A stretch of 64,000 nt of DNA from Pseudomonas fluorescens (GTDB lineage Bacteria; Pseudomonadota; Gammaproteobacteria; Pseudomonadales; Pseudomonadaceae), in the NCBI RefSeq assembly GCF_019212185.1, contig NZ_CP078138.1, positions 788,501 through 852,500 on the forward strand, in the 5' to 3' direction. Both the position numbers and the translations under genes were made by a program. The notes under the pieces were generated by a model. That model made no database searches and was not told where the DNA came from. It saw only the letters and a program-made list of their open reading frames with translations. Within the stretch, counting starts at the first letter, position 1; each line of letters starts with the position of its first letter. Shown in pieces: positions 37,420 through 48,000 of this stretch.

Positions 37420-38742
37420 TTGAACGAGCCTCAGCAGCACACCACCTTACGCCCCTCGGCCTGCCCGGGGTTGCTGCGTATCGTCCAGGCACTGGATGGC
37501 GGGATCTGCCGGATCAAGCTCAACGGCGGGACGATCACGGCGGTCCAGGCGATCGCGGTGGCCGAGGCTGCCGAGCGGTTTGCCGGCGGTGTGATCGAGG
37601 CGACCAATCGCGGCAACTTGCAGATTCGCGGGGTTGGCGGCGAGTCCCAGTGCTTGATCGACAGCCTGCTGGCCGCCGGCCTGGGGCCGCGTTCGATGGC
37701 CGGTGACGATGTGCGCAACCTGATGCTCAGCCCGACGGCGGGGATAGATCCGCACAGCGTGTTGGACACCCGGCCATTGGCGGCGCGGATTCTTGCCAGC
37801 CTGCAAGACAACCCGGTGTTTCACGACCTGTCGGCCAAGTTCGCTGTGCAACTGGATGGCGGTGAGGCGCTGGCGATGCTTGAGCACCACCATGACCTCT
37901 GGTTGAGCGCCGTCGAGCGTGAGGGGGAAGGCATGCTGGCATTTGGTCTGGCGGGTTGCCCGACAGACATACCGCTGGCTGCCGTGCGCGTCGAAGACGG
38001 CCATGCCCTGGTGATCGCGGTACTGGAGCTGTTCCTTGAGCGTGCGCGACCGGAGCAGACCCGCATGCGCCATTTGCTGACGGAGTGTTCCGCAGAGTCG
38101 TTGCTGCAGTCTTTAGCCGAGCACGTCGCGGTGCATCCCCTCGATCAATGGCAGCGTGCGCCGGCCGAGCCCCATCGGCACATCGGCACGCATGCGCAAC
38201 GCGAGGCGAGCCTGGTGCATGTCGGCGCGGTGCCGCCGCTGGGGCGCCTCAACCCTGCGATGCTCAAGGGCGCAGCGCGCCTGAGCGAGGCTTTCGGAGA
38301 CGCCAGCCTGCGCCTGACCCCATGGCAGAGCCTGCTGCTGCCGAACATTCGCGTCCAGGATGCGCCGATGCTGAGTCAGCAACTGCAGGACCTCGGATTT
38401 GTCCTGGATGCTGCACAACCCCTGGCCCATATGCTCGCCTGCACCGGTTCGGCCGGCTGCGCCAAAGGCCTGGCCGACACCAAGCGTGACGCCGTGCAAC
38501 TGGCCACGCTGCTGCAACGTCCCGACATCGAACGGCACGTGCACCTGTCCGGTTGCCCGCGTTCCTGCGCCTCGGCACATACGGCGCCCGTCACCTTGCT
38601 GGCGGTGGGCGCCGGTCATTACGACCTTTATTTTCGCGATGCGCGGCAGCCGGGTTTCGGCGCCCTGCACGCACGCAACCTTACTATCGACGCGGTCGGC
38701 GCCTTGCTCGACGCCCGCTCACGGAGCCCCCTTGATGCTTGA
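37420..38742 (+). CDS. cobG: Precorrin-3B synthase
   Basis: A 440-aa monooxygenase of the sulfite/nitrite-reductase superfamily. It hydroxylates C20 of precorrin-3A using molecular oxygen, the marker step of the aerobic route. The [4Fe-4S] ligands appear as ACTGSAGC (two Cys) followed by SGCPRSC (two Cys). The N-terminal ferredoxin-like half has GGICRIKLNGGTIT. No ATG is available: the frame opens with TTG at 37420 (MNEPQQH), so the start is uncertain. It overlaps cobH by eight bases. Confidence 0.92.
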   Translation: MNEPQQHTTLRPSACPGLLRIVQALDGGICRIKLNGGTITAVQAIAVAEAAERFAGGVIEATNRGNLQIRGVGGESQCLIDSLLAAGLGPRSMAGDDVRNLMLSPTAGIDPHSVLDTRPLAARILASLQDNPVFHDLSAKFAVQLDGGEALAMLEHHHDLWLSAVEREGEGMLAFGLAGCPTDIPLAAVRVEDGHALVIAVLELFLERARPEQTRMRHLLTECSAESLLQSLAEHVAVHPLDQWQRAPAEPHRHIGTHAQREASLVHVGAVPPLGRLNPAMLKGAARLSEAFGDASLRLTPWQSLLLPNIRVQDAPMLSQQLQDLGFVLDAAQPLAHMLACTGSAGCAKGLADTKRDAVQLATLLQRPDIERHVHLSGCPRSCASAHTAPVTLLAVGAGHYDLYFRDARQPGFGALHARNLTIDAVGALLDARSRSPLDA

Positions 38743-39361
38743 TTACATCCGCGACGGTCAGGAGATCTATCGCAACTCCTTCGCGATCATTCGCGCCGAG
38801 GCGAACCTGGACCGGATCCCGGCCGACCTGGAAAAACTCGCGGTGCGGGTGATCCATGCCTGCGGCATGGTCGAAGCCATCGACGGTCTGCAGTTTTCCG
38901 AAGGTGCGGGCAAGGCCGGGCGCGCTGCGCTGGCCGCGGGTGCACCGATCCTGTGCGACGCGCGCATGGTCAGCGAAGGCGTGACCCGCGCGCGCCTGCC
39001 GGCCAACAACCCGGTGATCTGCACCCTGCGCGACGACAGCGTGCCGGATTTGGCCCGCGAATTGGGCAATACCCGTTCCGCAGCGGCGCTTGAGCTGTGG
39101 CGTCCGCACCTGGAAGGCAGCGTGGTGGTGATCGGCAATGCCCCGACCGCGTTGTTTTACCTGCTGGAAATGCTCGATGCCGGCGCCCCCAAACCGGCCT
39201 TGATCCTCGGCTTTCCGGTGGGCTTTGTCGGTGCCGCCGAATCCAAGGCCATGCTCGCGGCGGACAGCCGGGGCGTGCCATTTGTGATCATGCAAGGTCG
39301 GCTGGGCGGCAGCGCCATGGCTGCCGCAGCGGTCAATGCCCTCGCCACGGAGATTGAATGA
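38735..39361 (+). CDS. cobH: Precorrin-8X methylmutase
   Basis: A 208-aa enzyme that moves a methyl group from C11 to C12 to give hydrogenobyrinate. [34 protein letters not shown] (catalytic His) and the C-terminal [13 protein letters not shown] are typical. The ATG at 38735 lies inside the end of cobG, and the stop overlaps the cobI start, so the operon is translationally coupled. Confidence 0.96.
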   Translation: MLDYIRDGQEIYRNSFAIIRAEANLDRIPADLEKLAVRVIHACGMVEAIDGLQFSEGAGKAGRAALAAGAPILCDARMVSEGVTRARLPANNPVICTLRDDSVPDLARELGNTRSAAALELWRPHLEGSVVVIGNAPTALFYLLEMLDAGAPKPALILGFPVGFVGAAESKAMLAADSRGVPFVIMQGRLGGSAMAAAAVNALATEIE

Positions 39362-40092
39362 TGCAGCAACCCGGACGTTTGATCGGCCTTGGCGTCGGCC
39401 CCGGTGATCCCGAACTGATTACCGTCAAGGCCTTGCGTTTGCTGCGTGAGTCGCCGGTGGTGGCCTACTTCGTGGCCAAGGGCAAGAAGGGCAATGCCTT
39501 CGGCATCATCGAGGCCCATCTGCAGGACGCGCAGAACCTGCTGCCGTTGGTGTATCCGGTGACCACCGAGACGCTGGCACCGCCGTTGTCTTACGAACAA
39601 GTGATCAGCGACTTCTACGATGGCGCCGCCGAGCAACTGGCCGAGCATCTGGACGCCGGACGCGACGTGGCGGTGATCTGCGAGGGTGACCCGTTCTTCT
39701 ACGGCTCCTACATGTACCTGCATGATCGCCTGGCCCAGCGCTACGAGGCGCAGGTGGTGCCGGGTGTCTGCTCGATGCTCGGTGGCGCTTCGGTGCTGGG
39801 GGCGCCGCTGGTGTATCGCAATCAGAGCCTGTCGGTGCTGTCCGGGGTGTTGCCGCATGAGGAACTCAAGCGGCGCCTGGCCGATGCCGATGCGGCGGTG
39901 ATCATGAAGCTGGGGCGCAACTTGCCAAAAGTCCGTGAGGTCCTGGTAGAGCTGGGCCTGGCCGACCGTGCGCTGTACGTCGAGCGCGCGACCATGGCCA
40001 ACCAGAAGATCGTGCCGCTGGATCAGGTCGAACCAATGTCGTCGCCGTACTTCTCGTTGATCATCGTTCCCGGCGAAAGGTGGCAAGGCTGA
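39358..40092 (+). CDS. cobI: Precorrin-2 C20-methyltransferase
   Basis: A 244-aa SAM-dependent tetrapyrrole methylase. The glycine-rich [20 protein letters not shown] and [18 protein letters not shown] motifs, and [19 protein letters not shown], mark CobI. It methylates C20 of precorrin-2, the first committed corrin step. Two adjacent ATG codons (39358, 39361) are possible. Its TGA overlaps the cobJ ATG. Confidence 0.96.
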   Translation: MMQQPGRLIGLGVGPGDPELITVKALRLLRESPVVAYFVAKGKKGNAFGIIEAHLQDAQNLLPLVYPVTTETLAPPLSYEQVISDFYDGAAEQLAEHLDAGRDVAVICEGDPFFYGSYMYLHDRLAQRYEAQVVPGVCSMLGGASVLGAPLVYRNQSLSVLSGVLPHEELKRRLADADAAVIMKLGRNLPKVREVLVELGLADRALYVERATMANQKIVPLDQVEPMSSPYFSLIIVPGERWQG

Positions 40093-41789
40093 TGACTGAT
40101 TCCACGCCGGCCATTGTCATCCTCGGCCAGGGCAGCCTGGCCACCGCGCGCCGCATTCAGCAGCTCTATCCTGCTGCGCAGATCCACGGCCTCGCGGCTC
40201 GGGTCGAAGGCGCCGACAGCACTTATCTGGAGTTCGGTAGCACCCTGCGCAAGCTGTACCAGCACGACACACCGATCATTGCGCTGTGCGCGGCGGGTAT
40301 CGTCATCCGCACCCTGGCCCCGCTGTTGCTGGAAAAGGGCGCCGAACCGCCGGTGCTGGCGGTGGCCGAAGACGGCAGCGCTGTGGTGCCGCTGCTCGGT
40401 GGCCTCGGTGGGGTGAATGACATGGCGCGGGAGATTGCCGCCGCCCTTGAAGTCGCGCCAGCCATTACCACCAGTGGCGAGCTGCGCTTCGGCACCTGCC
40501 TGCTCAATCCGCCCAGCGGTTATGCCCTGGCTGATCTGGAGCAGGGCAAGCGTTTCGTTTCCGACCTGCTAGCCGGCCACAGCGTGCGCATCGAAGGCGT
40601 TGCGCCCTGGCTGGATCAGGCGCAATTGCTTGAGGATCCGCAGGCACAGCGCTCGATTCACATCGGCAGCGCCGAGCGTGAAGCGAACCGTCATGAATTG
40701 CTGATTTACCCACGGAGTGTGGCGGTGGCGGTGAGCGCGGGTGCAGGGGCCGAGGACATTCGCGCGGCACTGCAACGGGCAGGCGTAGCGGTGCAGGCAG
40801 TGGCCTGTCTGCTCGCGTCCGAGGACGAAATGGCCAGCCCGGACCTGCGCGAAGCGGCGTCGGCGCTCGGCGTTTCGCTGCGTTTTGTCGCTGCAGCGAG
40901 CAGCGCTGGTGCGCTGGCCCGGTCTGCGGTGCCGGAAGCGAAGGTCATCGAGTCGGGAGAGGTGATTGCCATCGCGATTGCTGCCCAGCCATTGCAGGTG
41001 AACCAGGTCGGTCGTGCCCGTGGCCGTCTTGCGGTGATTGGCCTCGGCCCGGGGGCCGCCGAGCTGATGGTGCCGGCGGTGAAGGCCGAGCTGGCGCGGG
41101 CCACCGACGTCCTCGGCTATGAAACCTATGTGCGCATGGCCGGTCCGTTCCGTGCCGATCAGGTGCAGCATTGCACCGATAACCGCGAAGAAATGCAGCG
41201 TGCCCGCCATGCTTTCGAGCTGGCGGCGCAAGGGCGCTCGGTGGTCGTGGTGTCGTCCGGTGATCCAGGCGTATTCGCCATGGCAGCGGCCGTGCTTGAG
41301 GCGTTGCACGAGTCCAGCGAGCCGAGCTGGCACCGTGTCGAGCTGGAAATTTTGCCGGGCGTCTCTGCCTCGCTGGCCACCGCCGCGCAAGCCGGTGCGC
41401 CACTGGGCCATGACTTCTGCGTGATGTCGCTGTCGGACAACCTCAAGCCCTGGTCGATCATCGAAAAACGCCTGGACCTGGCCGCCGAGGCCGATCTGGC
41501 GCTGGCGTTCTACAACCCGATCTCGCGTTCGCGTCCCTGGCAGCTGGGGCGGGCCCTGGAAATCGTCGCCCAACACCGAACCGCTGCAACGCCGGTAGTA
41601 CTGGGGCGTGATATCGGGCGTCCGGGTCAGACGTTGCGCACCACCACCCTGGGGGCACTGACCCCGGATCAGGTGGACATGCGCACCATGGTCTTGATCG
41701 GCTCGTCCACCACCTGCGTGTTTCCCCGTGCCGAGGGTGGCGACTGGGTGTATACGCCGCGTTGGTACGGTGAGAAGCCGCTCTCCTGA
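40092..41789 (+). CDS. cobJ: CbiG-CobJ fusion: precorrin-3B C17-methyltransferase
   Basis: A 565-aa two-part protein. Residues about 1-300 match CbiG (ALCAAGIVIRTLAPLL, GGLGGVNDMAREIA, and a C-terminal CbiG domain around GAGAEDIRAALQ). In the anaerobic route CbiG opens the ring lactone. Residues about 310-565 are the methylase CobJ/CbiH (LAVIGLGPGAAELMVPAV, SSGDPGVFAMAAAVLE, DLALAFYNPISRSRPWQL). The methylase drives ring contraction. CbiG fused to an aerobic CobJ is common in Pseudomonas, and its need there is unclear. The start is the ATG at 40092 overlapping the cobI stop. It is last gene of the operon, with a terminator after it. Confidence 0.93.
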   Translation: MTDSTPAIVILGQGSLATARRIQQLYPAAQIHGLAARVEGADSTYLEFGSTLRKLYQHDTPIIALCAAGIVIRTLAPLLLEKGAEPPVLAVAEDGSAVVPLLGGLGGVNDMAREIAAALEVAPAITTSGELRFGTCLLNPPSGYALADLEQGKRFVSDLLAGHSVRIEGVAPWLDQAQLLEDPQAQRSIHIGSAEREANRHELLIYPRSVAVAVSAGAGAEDIRAALQRAGVAVQAVACLLASEDEMASPDLREAASALGVSLRFVAAASSAGALARSAVPEAKVIESGEVIAIAIAAQPLQVNQVGRARGRLAVIGLGPGAAELMVPAVKAELARATDVLGYETYVRMAGPFRADQVQHCTDNREEMQRARHAFELAAQGRSVVVVSSGDPGVFAMAAAVLEALHESSEPSWHRVELEILPGVSASLATAAQAGAPLGHDFCVMSLSDNLKPWSIIEKRLDLAAEADLALAFYNPISRSRPWQLGRALEIVAQHRTAATPVVLGRDIGRPGQTLRTTTLGALTPDQVDMRTMVLIGSSTTCVFPRAEGGDWVYTPRWYGEKPLS

Positions 41790-41795
41790 ATGAAG

Positions 41796-41820
41796 ACGCC
41801 CCTGAATAGGGGCGTTATTC
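41796..41820 (+). terminator. Terminator of the cobGHIJ operon
   Basis: ACGCCCCT (41796-41803), GAAT loop, AGGGGCGT (41808-41815), followed by TATTC. The hairpin begins seven bases after the cobJ stop. After it, 230 bases of AT-richer DNA up to the toxin start at 42050 hold no gene; no promoter could be fixed there. Confidence 0.7.
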
Positions 41821-42049
41821 AATGTCTAGTTATGTTTAGCGTTATGGGTGACTTTGAGTGAGTCGCGAAGCTGTACATGTGCTGAATTCAATCGAATTTG
41901 TCCTTGTTGGTTGGGTGCGTTAGTTTCGATTCGGTCCAAAAAGATAGGCTAATAAACTTGTCAATAAAGTGGTGGGTATCTTTCGATGTCGACCGCCTTG
42001 ATCAGTGCCTGTGTTTATGGGGGATCGATTAACTTTCAAGGAAGATATT

Positions 42050-45000
42050 ATGGGTGACAATTTAGTTGGCATTGGAGAGCCTGGTGATAATGCTTTTTCA
42101 GAGGCGATGTTTTATCAGCTGACGGTGGAGTTGGCGGAGTTTGAGGAAGATCCGGTTTATCAGGCGTTATTTCAATATTACAGGGGCGTAAATCAAAGCG
42201 CAGAAGTGGCGGATAAACTGGCGGCTGCAACACTTCTGAATAACTCGATCAATTCGCTGTTTCAACGTCGATCTTCACCCCCTGGCGATAGTGCCAAGCA
42301 AAGTCTGCAAGCGCTCGAGCAGTTAACCTCAAGGCTCAACGCGACAATGTCCATGCTGTCCCCGGCGCATGAGCCGGTTCCCAAAATCATGCATTTTGTC
42401 AGGGTGGGTGGCAGTAAGGTCACTGACATTCAGCGTGACTACATGAACATCTGGCGCAAGGTTCTGGCTGCCGAGGGCTATCGCTTCAATCTCTGGTATG
42501 ACAGCGATGCGCTGCTGGCTTTCAAGATGAATCGAGTGATTCGCGATAGCGCCAAGGCGGATGCGATGGAGTCCGCTGCAACCGAGGAGACTGACCCTAC
42601 ACGGCTGGCGGAATTGATTGAGCATCGTGCCCGGGTTCTCAAACGACAAATGTGGGATTACCTGCAACAACCGCAGTGGGCCGGGCGAGCGGATGAGGCG
42701 CGTATTGATCTGATGGTCCGAGTCTATGGCGAGGATCGGGCGACGCTGGAAGCGTTTCGTCAAGACTGCCTGGACAGTCACCTGGCCCTGATTGGACCGG
42801 ATCTGCAGCTGCGCGACGCCGGTCTGGAGTTCCGGGATCACCCGTTGCGAGATATCTATCAGCGTGAAGTCGCGATGCGTGGCAATTTTGCGGCGGCCAG
42901 TCATGTTGTGCGTTTGCAGGCTCTTTATAAGGAGGGAGGACGCTACAGCGATATGGAGTATTTGCCGCCGCTGGTCGATAAGCCGGGGGGCGTCGATATC
43001 AGTGAGTTCTCTGGTGAGGCAAAAATCGGTGTATTGCAGCTGTTGCTCAATTATGACGACAGCTTGATGCCCGGCCGGGGTCATCCAGACCATGCTGACA
43101 GGACGGCACTCATCCCCACAGAACTCCAGGAGCCCCTGCTGGCATTTGCACGTGGCAAGCCAGGGCTCGATAAAATATTTGTTGCACCCCGGGACCAATC
43201 GGCTCCGCACGATGGATTGCGCATGGGCACGGCATATGGTGCCGCCAGTGACGGGGAAATGAACGAGCATGTTCTGGCGCAGCCGAACAGCGCAATGATT
43301 GAGTCGACCCAGCAGGTGATTCGTTCCAATTATGATGTTCTGTTGGAAGTTGAGCGCCGACTGACTGAAGACGCTAGCAGTTGGGGCGATAACGATAGTC
43401 TGAACAAGGTCGTGGCCGACGTTATCAACGAGAAAGAGGTGGAAGTCTGGCCGACGCCTGCACGTCAGATGCACTTGAAGAAGTTGCGTGAGGCCTTGCT
43501 CAGCTACCACCAGGAAGGCATTCATGTCGATGCCCATAGTGCGATCTTTATGACCGGCTCGCCGGCCTCATCCAAGGGGATCGCTGACTACATTGAGGCG
43601 CATATCGAGGGTGAGCATGCGCTCGCTGTTCGCAGTCGGCTGAAGTTGTTAGAGGGCTACAACTATTACACCGAAGCAGCATTCAGCACCGACGGGGCCA
43701 TAAACGGCGAAGAGCGGCGCTGGCTTGCCTCTGAGCAAGAGAGATGGACATCCGGCGAACTCACGTCGCGTTACTTGGGTAACCTGTCGGAATTGCTCAA
43801 CGAACAAACCCTCGAATTCGATGGCGGCTGGCCTGTCGTCGAAGGTAAACCGGTGTTGCTGACTTCCGTCCTGCAGCAACTGCTCCATGAGCTGCATGGT
43901 CAATTCGTGGACGTGATGAATGAGCACGTGAGCGGTAAGAGACGCTTTCGCTACAGGTTTTTCATTGGTCCCATTGAGCGTGCCCAAATCCGCGCGCAGC
44001 CTGACGTAAAACTGCCACCCTCGACGGACACCCAGTCACTCGGCTATCTCAACGCAGCGTTCAGCCGGATGGCTGCCGGAGATCTGCTGATCGAACAATT
44101 GAGCCCCGCGCACCGCGTCGTGCTCGGCGGCTTGTTCGGGGCCACGAGTCTGGATGAGGTGGGTTTTGCTCGGGCGTGGGAGGCGGCTTGTTTGCTGGCG
44201 AAAAACACTGAGGGTCGCAGCAGCAGTGAACGCTACATGCAGATTGAGCAGCAGCTTCGCGAGCAATCCGGCGCTGACTTCATGCTCGGACTCAACACGG
44301 GCATGCCACTCACTTCGATCGAGTGGAGTTCCTGGACGTCAAGAGTTGGGATGTTGTTCGACCCCTTGAGTGTTCGTCAGTGGTTAGAAAACGCCAACGG
44401 GATTGAGTCCGCGGCCAGGCGAGAATATCGATTATCCATACTTCAACGTGGCGCTCCCGTTCGTAGGCGGATGTTGGGAGCCGGGGCTGTTTCGGTCAAG
44501 CAATTGCCCCAGGGATTGCTGGTAAGTGGCACTGGCGATCCGTGGCGGCGCTGCTATCCATTGGCGCTGGTCATGGCCGCAGTTCTTGAGCAGGGGGACG
44601 CAGTCGAGCTCACATGGATAGGTAAACTGGTCAACGCCGACCTGGCTCAGGATGATCCGCAAACCCATCATTTACTGCGAGTGCTGGATGACCTGCGCAG
44701 CGTTCCCATGTCGCAGTTTGGTCAGAAGCGCACAGCGATGGATTTGCCTCGGGTGATGCAGATCCTGGAGGAGAAAGCCGACGGTGCGAGCCTGATGCTC
44801 AACACTGACAGGCACTCACTGCTGATCAGCAAGCACATGGTCGACGACCACGCGGTCTATCGCTTCTATGACCCCAATTTTGGTCTCTACGGGTTTGAGC
44901 GAGCGGAGGATCTACAGCCAGGTATCGAAGCTTTTTTCGCCGACCAGAAACTTGCGCTGCTCTACGGGATTGAAGATCTGTCCAGCGCCACCTTCGACGT

Positions 45001-48000
45001 GCTTGAGCTCGACGGTTCGAGGATCTGCGCTGAGCCCTTGCCGTCACAGCTGACTGTCGGCGAGTTGTTGGGCGATCACACCGTTGAGCCTTGGCAGCAT
45101 CACGCCGCGTTAAGCACCCTGGCGTTATCGCATCACCCGCATCTGGCACGTGCGATGACTGAGCTGGATGGTCGCCGCTGGGCGCAACGGATCAAGCAGG
45201 CCACCCGGGAATTGCTGGCCAGGCACGGCCTGAAACAGGAGTACGTGCCGCTGTACCAAACAGTAGAACCGGCCGGTGAAGGGAAATGGACAATGACGCT
45301 GGTCAATCGCCGAAGGCCAGGCGAAAGTTTGAGCGTAACGCTTGAGGACCCCATCTGGTTCAATGCCAGGAACTGGCTGCACGAACAGTTCATGGATATG
45401 GCCAAAACGCTGCCCGTTGACGTCACCCCTCAGGAGTCTGCGGCCATCCCAACGCTCGACGCCGGCTTGAGAATCGCGGCGCTGTTGCTGACTTTACGGC
45501 AGCAGGGAAGCGCTGGCGAGAAGGAGGGAGAATCGATGGTGTTGGGGGTGCGTCTGCAAAGCTATTTGACGTACATCCAGCAGGCTCATGGTCACATTTC
45601 CACTGTTGTCGAGGTTGTGACGCAAATACAGCAAGTACTGCTCGATCAGCGGTTGATCACGTCCACGGTCACCAGCGCAACGAAGCATTCCTTTCGACTT
45701 CTCGTGCTCGGAAAGGCGGGCTTTGTCTTGGGGCTTATTGGTGTCGGGTTTGATGTTTACGAGCTAGTGACCGCTAAAGATGCCACGGGCATAGCCGTGG
45801 CCGCGGTTAATCTGACCTTCAGTTTGACTACGGTTGCATTGCAGGGCTCTGCCCTGGTCGCAGGTGGAACCTTTGCCGCTGTTGCAGGCCCGCTGGCGGT
45901 TGTTGTGGGTGGCGTCGGCTTTGGTGTGGGGGCTCTGACCAGAAACTACAGCTCGAATCTGGCGCGAGCACAAGCCGTCGCGATTTACATCAACAAACTC
46001 AGACTGGCTCTCGCCGACGGCGGTGGCACGACACAGCAGGGCGTCTTCCACCCGATACCTGAGGCAGTCATCCTGCAACTGGACCTGCGCAGTCGCCAGG
46101 TCACACTCGGTAGCCACTGCTTATTCCGTGGCCGATCGGTGACTTTGGGACTGCCAATGGTGGAGGAAGATATAGCGACGGCAATCGATATGCGAGAACG
46201 CTGGGGTCTGACTGAGAGAGCTGAGTTCGTGAAGGGCGTTCACAGCGCCATCTTGCCGGTTACACCAAAATGCTACTTCAATTATGACTATCAACTCCTG
46301 CCGGGAGGGGCTAATCGCCACGACCTGGGCTTTGATGACTTCCGCGACCTGGAGTACGACAGCGACGGCAATCGCACCTTCTGGTTCGACCCCTGGATAC
46401 CTTTCGAGTACGTCGTTTACAAACTCTTCCCGGTCTATAAGCCGACCCTGATCAAGGTCCTGCTTGATGAGCAGTGCCGGTCTTTGTATGTCCCGCAAAT
46501 CCCTAAAGAGTGGCGAGGGAAAGTGTCGTATGAAATTGAGGCGTCGACAGGGCAATATTCACTGTCATTGAACGAGGGCGTGTCGAGGGTAGACCTGCGC
46601 TCGCAACAGGCGCCCGAAGCAGTTGATTGGGTGATTCGTGTGACTTGGTTGAGCGAAAAGGATGTGTTTTTCGTGGCGCAGGGTCTGGATCTGTCAGGCG
46701 GCATCCAGGTGCGTGTGGCGCCGGATACCAAGCTGATCCTGGAACTGGATGAAGGGCTATTTTGCCAGGTGGATTGGGTCACTCAGCAGTTGATCCCGGC
46801 GGCCCAGCAGCTACCGGACAACAACAAGGTGGATGCAGTGCGCAAGCGCTTGAATCTGCTGACCCGCGAACATCACCCAAGCAGCCCTTATCTGTCACTG
46901 CATCACCTCAAAGTACCTTTTACCCATCCAGACTCTTCTGTCTATACCCATGCCTATTACGAGGTGGCGAAAGAGCGCATTCTGTACGGGCGCGACTTCC
47001 CTCAGTCGTTCGCCAAAGAGGTTCGCTTGGCGGCGGTCATGGCTGATGGCGCCTACTTCTACCACCTTGAAGCCCCCACCGTATGGCGGGTCGATACCGT
47101 CAGTGCCCAGGTCACTCGACGCTATCGGTTGCTCAATACCCAAAATCCTTCGCAGATCCTGTCGTGCAAAGATGTGGGAGGCGCGTTACATGTTGTTCAG
47201 CAATTCGCCGACCCTGAGGGTTATCAATTTCAACTCGAATACCTGATTCGCCCCGATTCCGTGGAACTGACTGCCAGTTCGGTTTCAAGCAAAGATCCTG
47301 AATTCAGCGGCGATGAAAAAGACGTTGAGTTTGTCTGGAAGAACTTTGTATCGAAGTACGCCGCGGACGAAGTGCCAAACGATGGTTCGCCCGCGATGGG
47401 TGGAGATATCAAAACATGGACGGCTGCGGCATGTGTCTCTTACCACATTCATAACGGCACCCAGACCTATGCTGCCTGGCGCCGTAGCCGAGATGATTGC
47501 TGGGTCCATGGCAAGAGTCTGAGCATCAAAAATCCGATTCTGCTTGCCTTCCAACCCGATGACAGCAACACCATGCTGTTTTACGACGTGCTGGAAAAGG
47601 CCGTGTGGGCCTGGCAGCGGGTGCCGAACAGCACGCATGGAAAGTTGAGTCTGCTGGTAAAGGATGTGGATAGCGAGCAATCCGTCTTCGCAAGCCACTT
47701 GATGCCCACAGTGCCGGGCCTGGTGTTCGACGTGCGAACCTCTCCCGCGAGGTTGCGCCTGCTCAGCGAAAAATGGTTGCGCGACCAACCCGACTGGCTT
47801 GCGACGTTACCGGCCGTGCTTGAGCAACATCAAGTTTCGACCCTGGATATTGTCGGCTTGTTCGATAAGCACGGCCGACCTTTCGCGGCACGTTACATGG
47901 AGCAGCAGATTCTGCTGGTTGATTCGGTCCATGGACCAAATGTGCAAATCGTGGGACTGACTCCCGACGAAAAAGCCGTATGGTTGTTTGCGCCTGAGTC

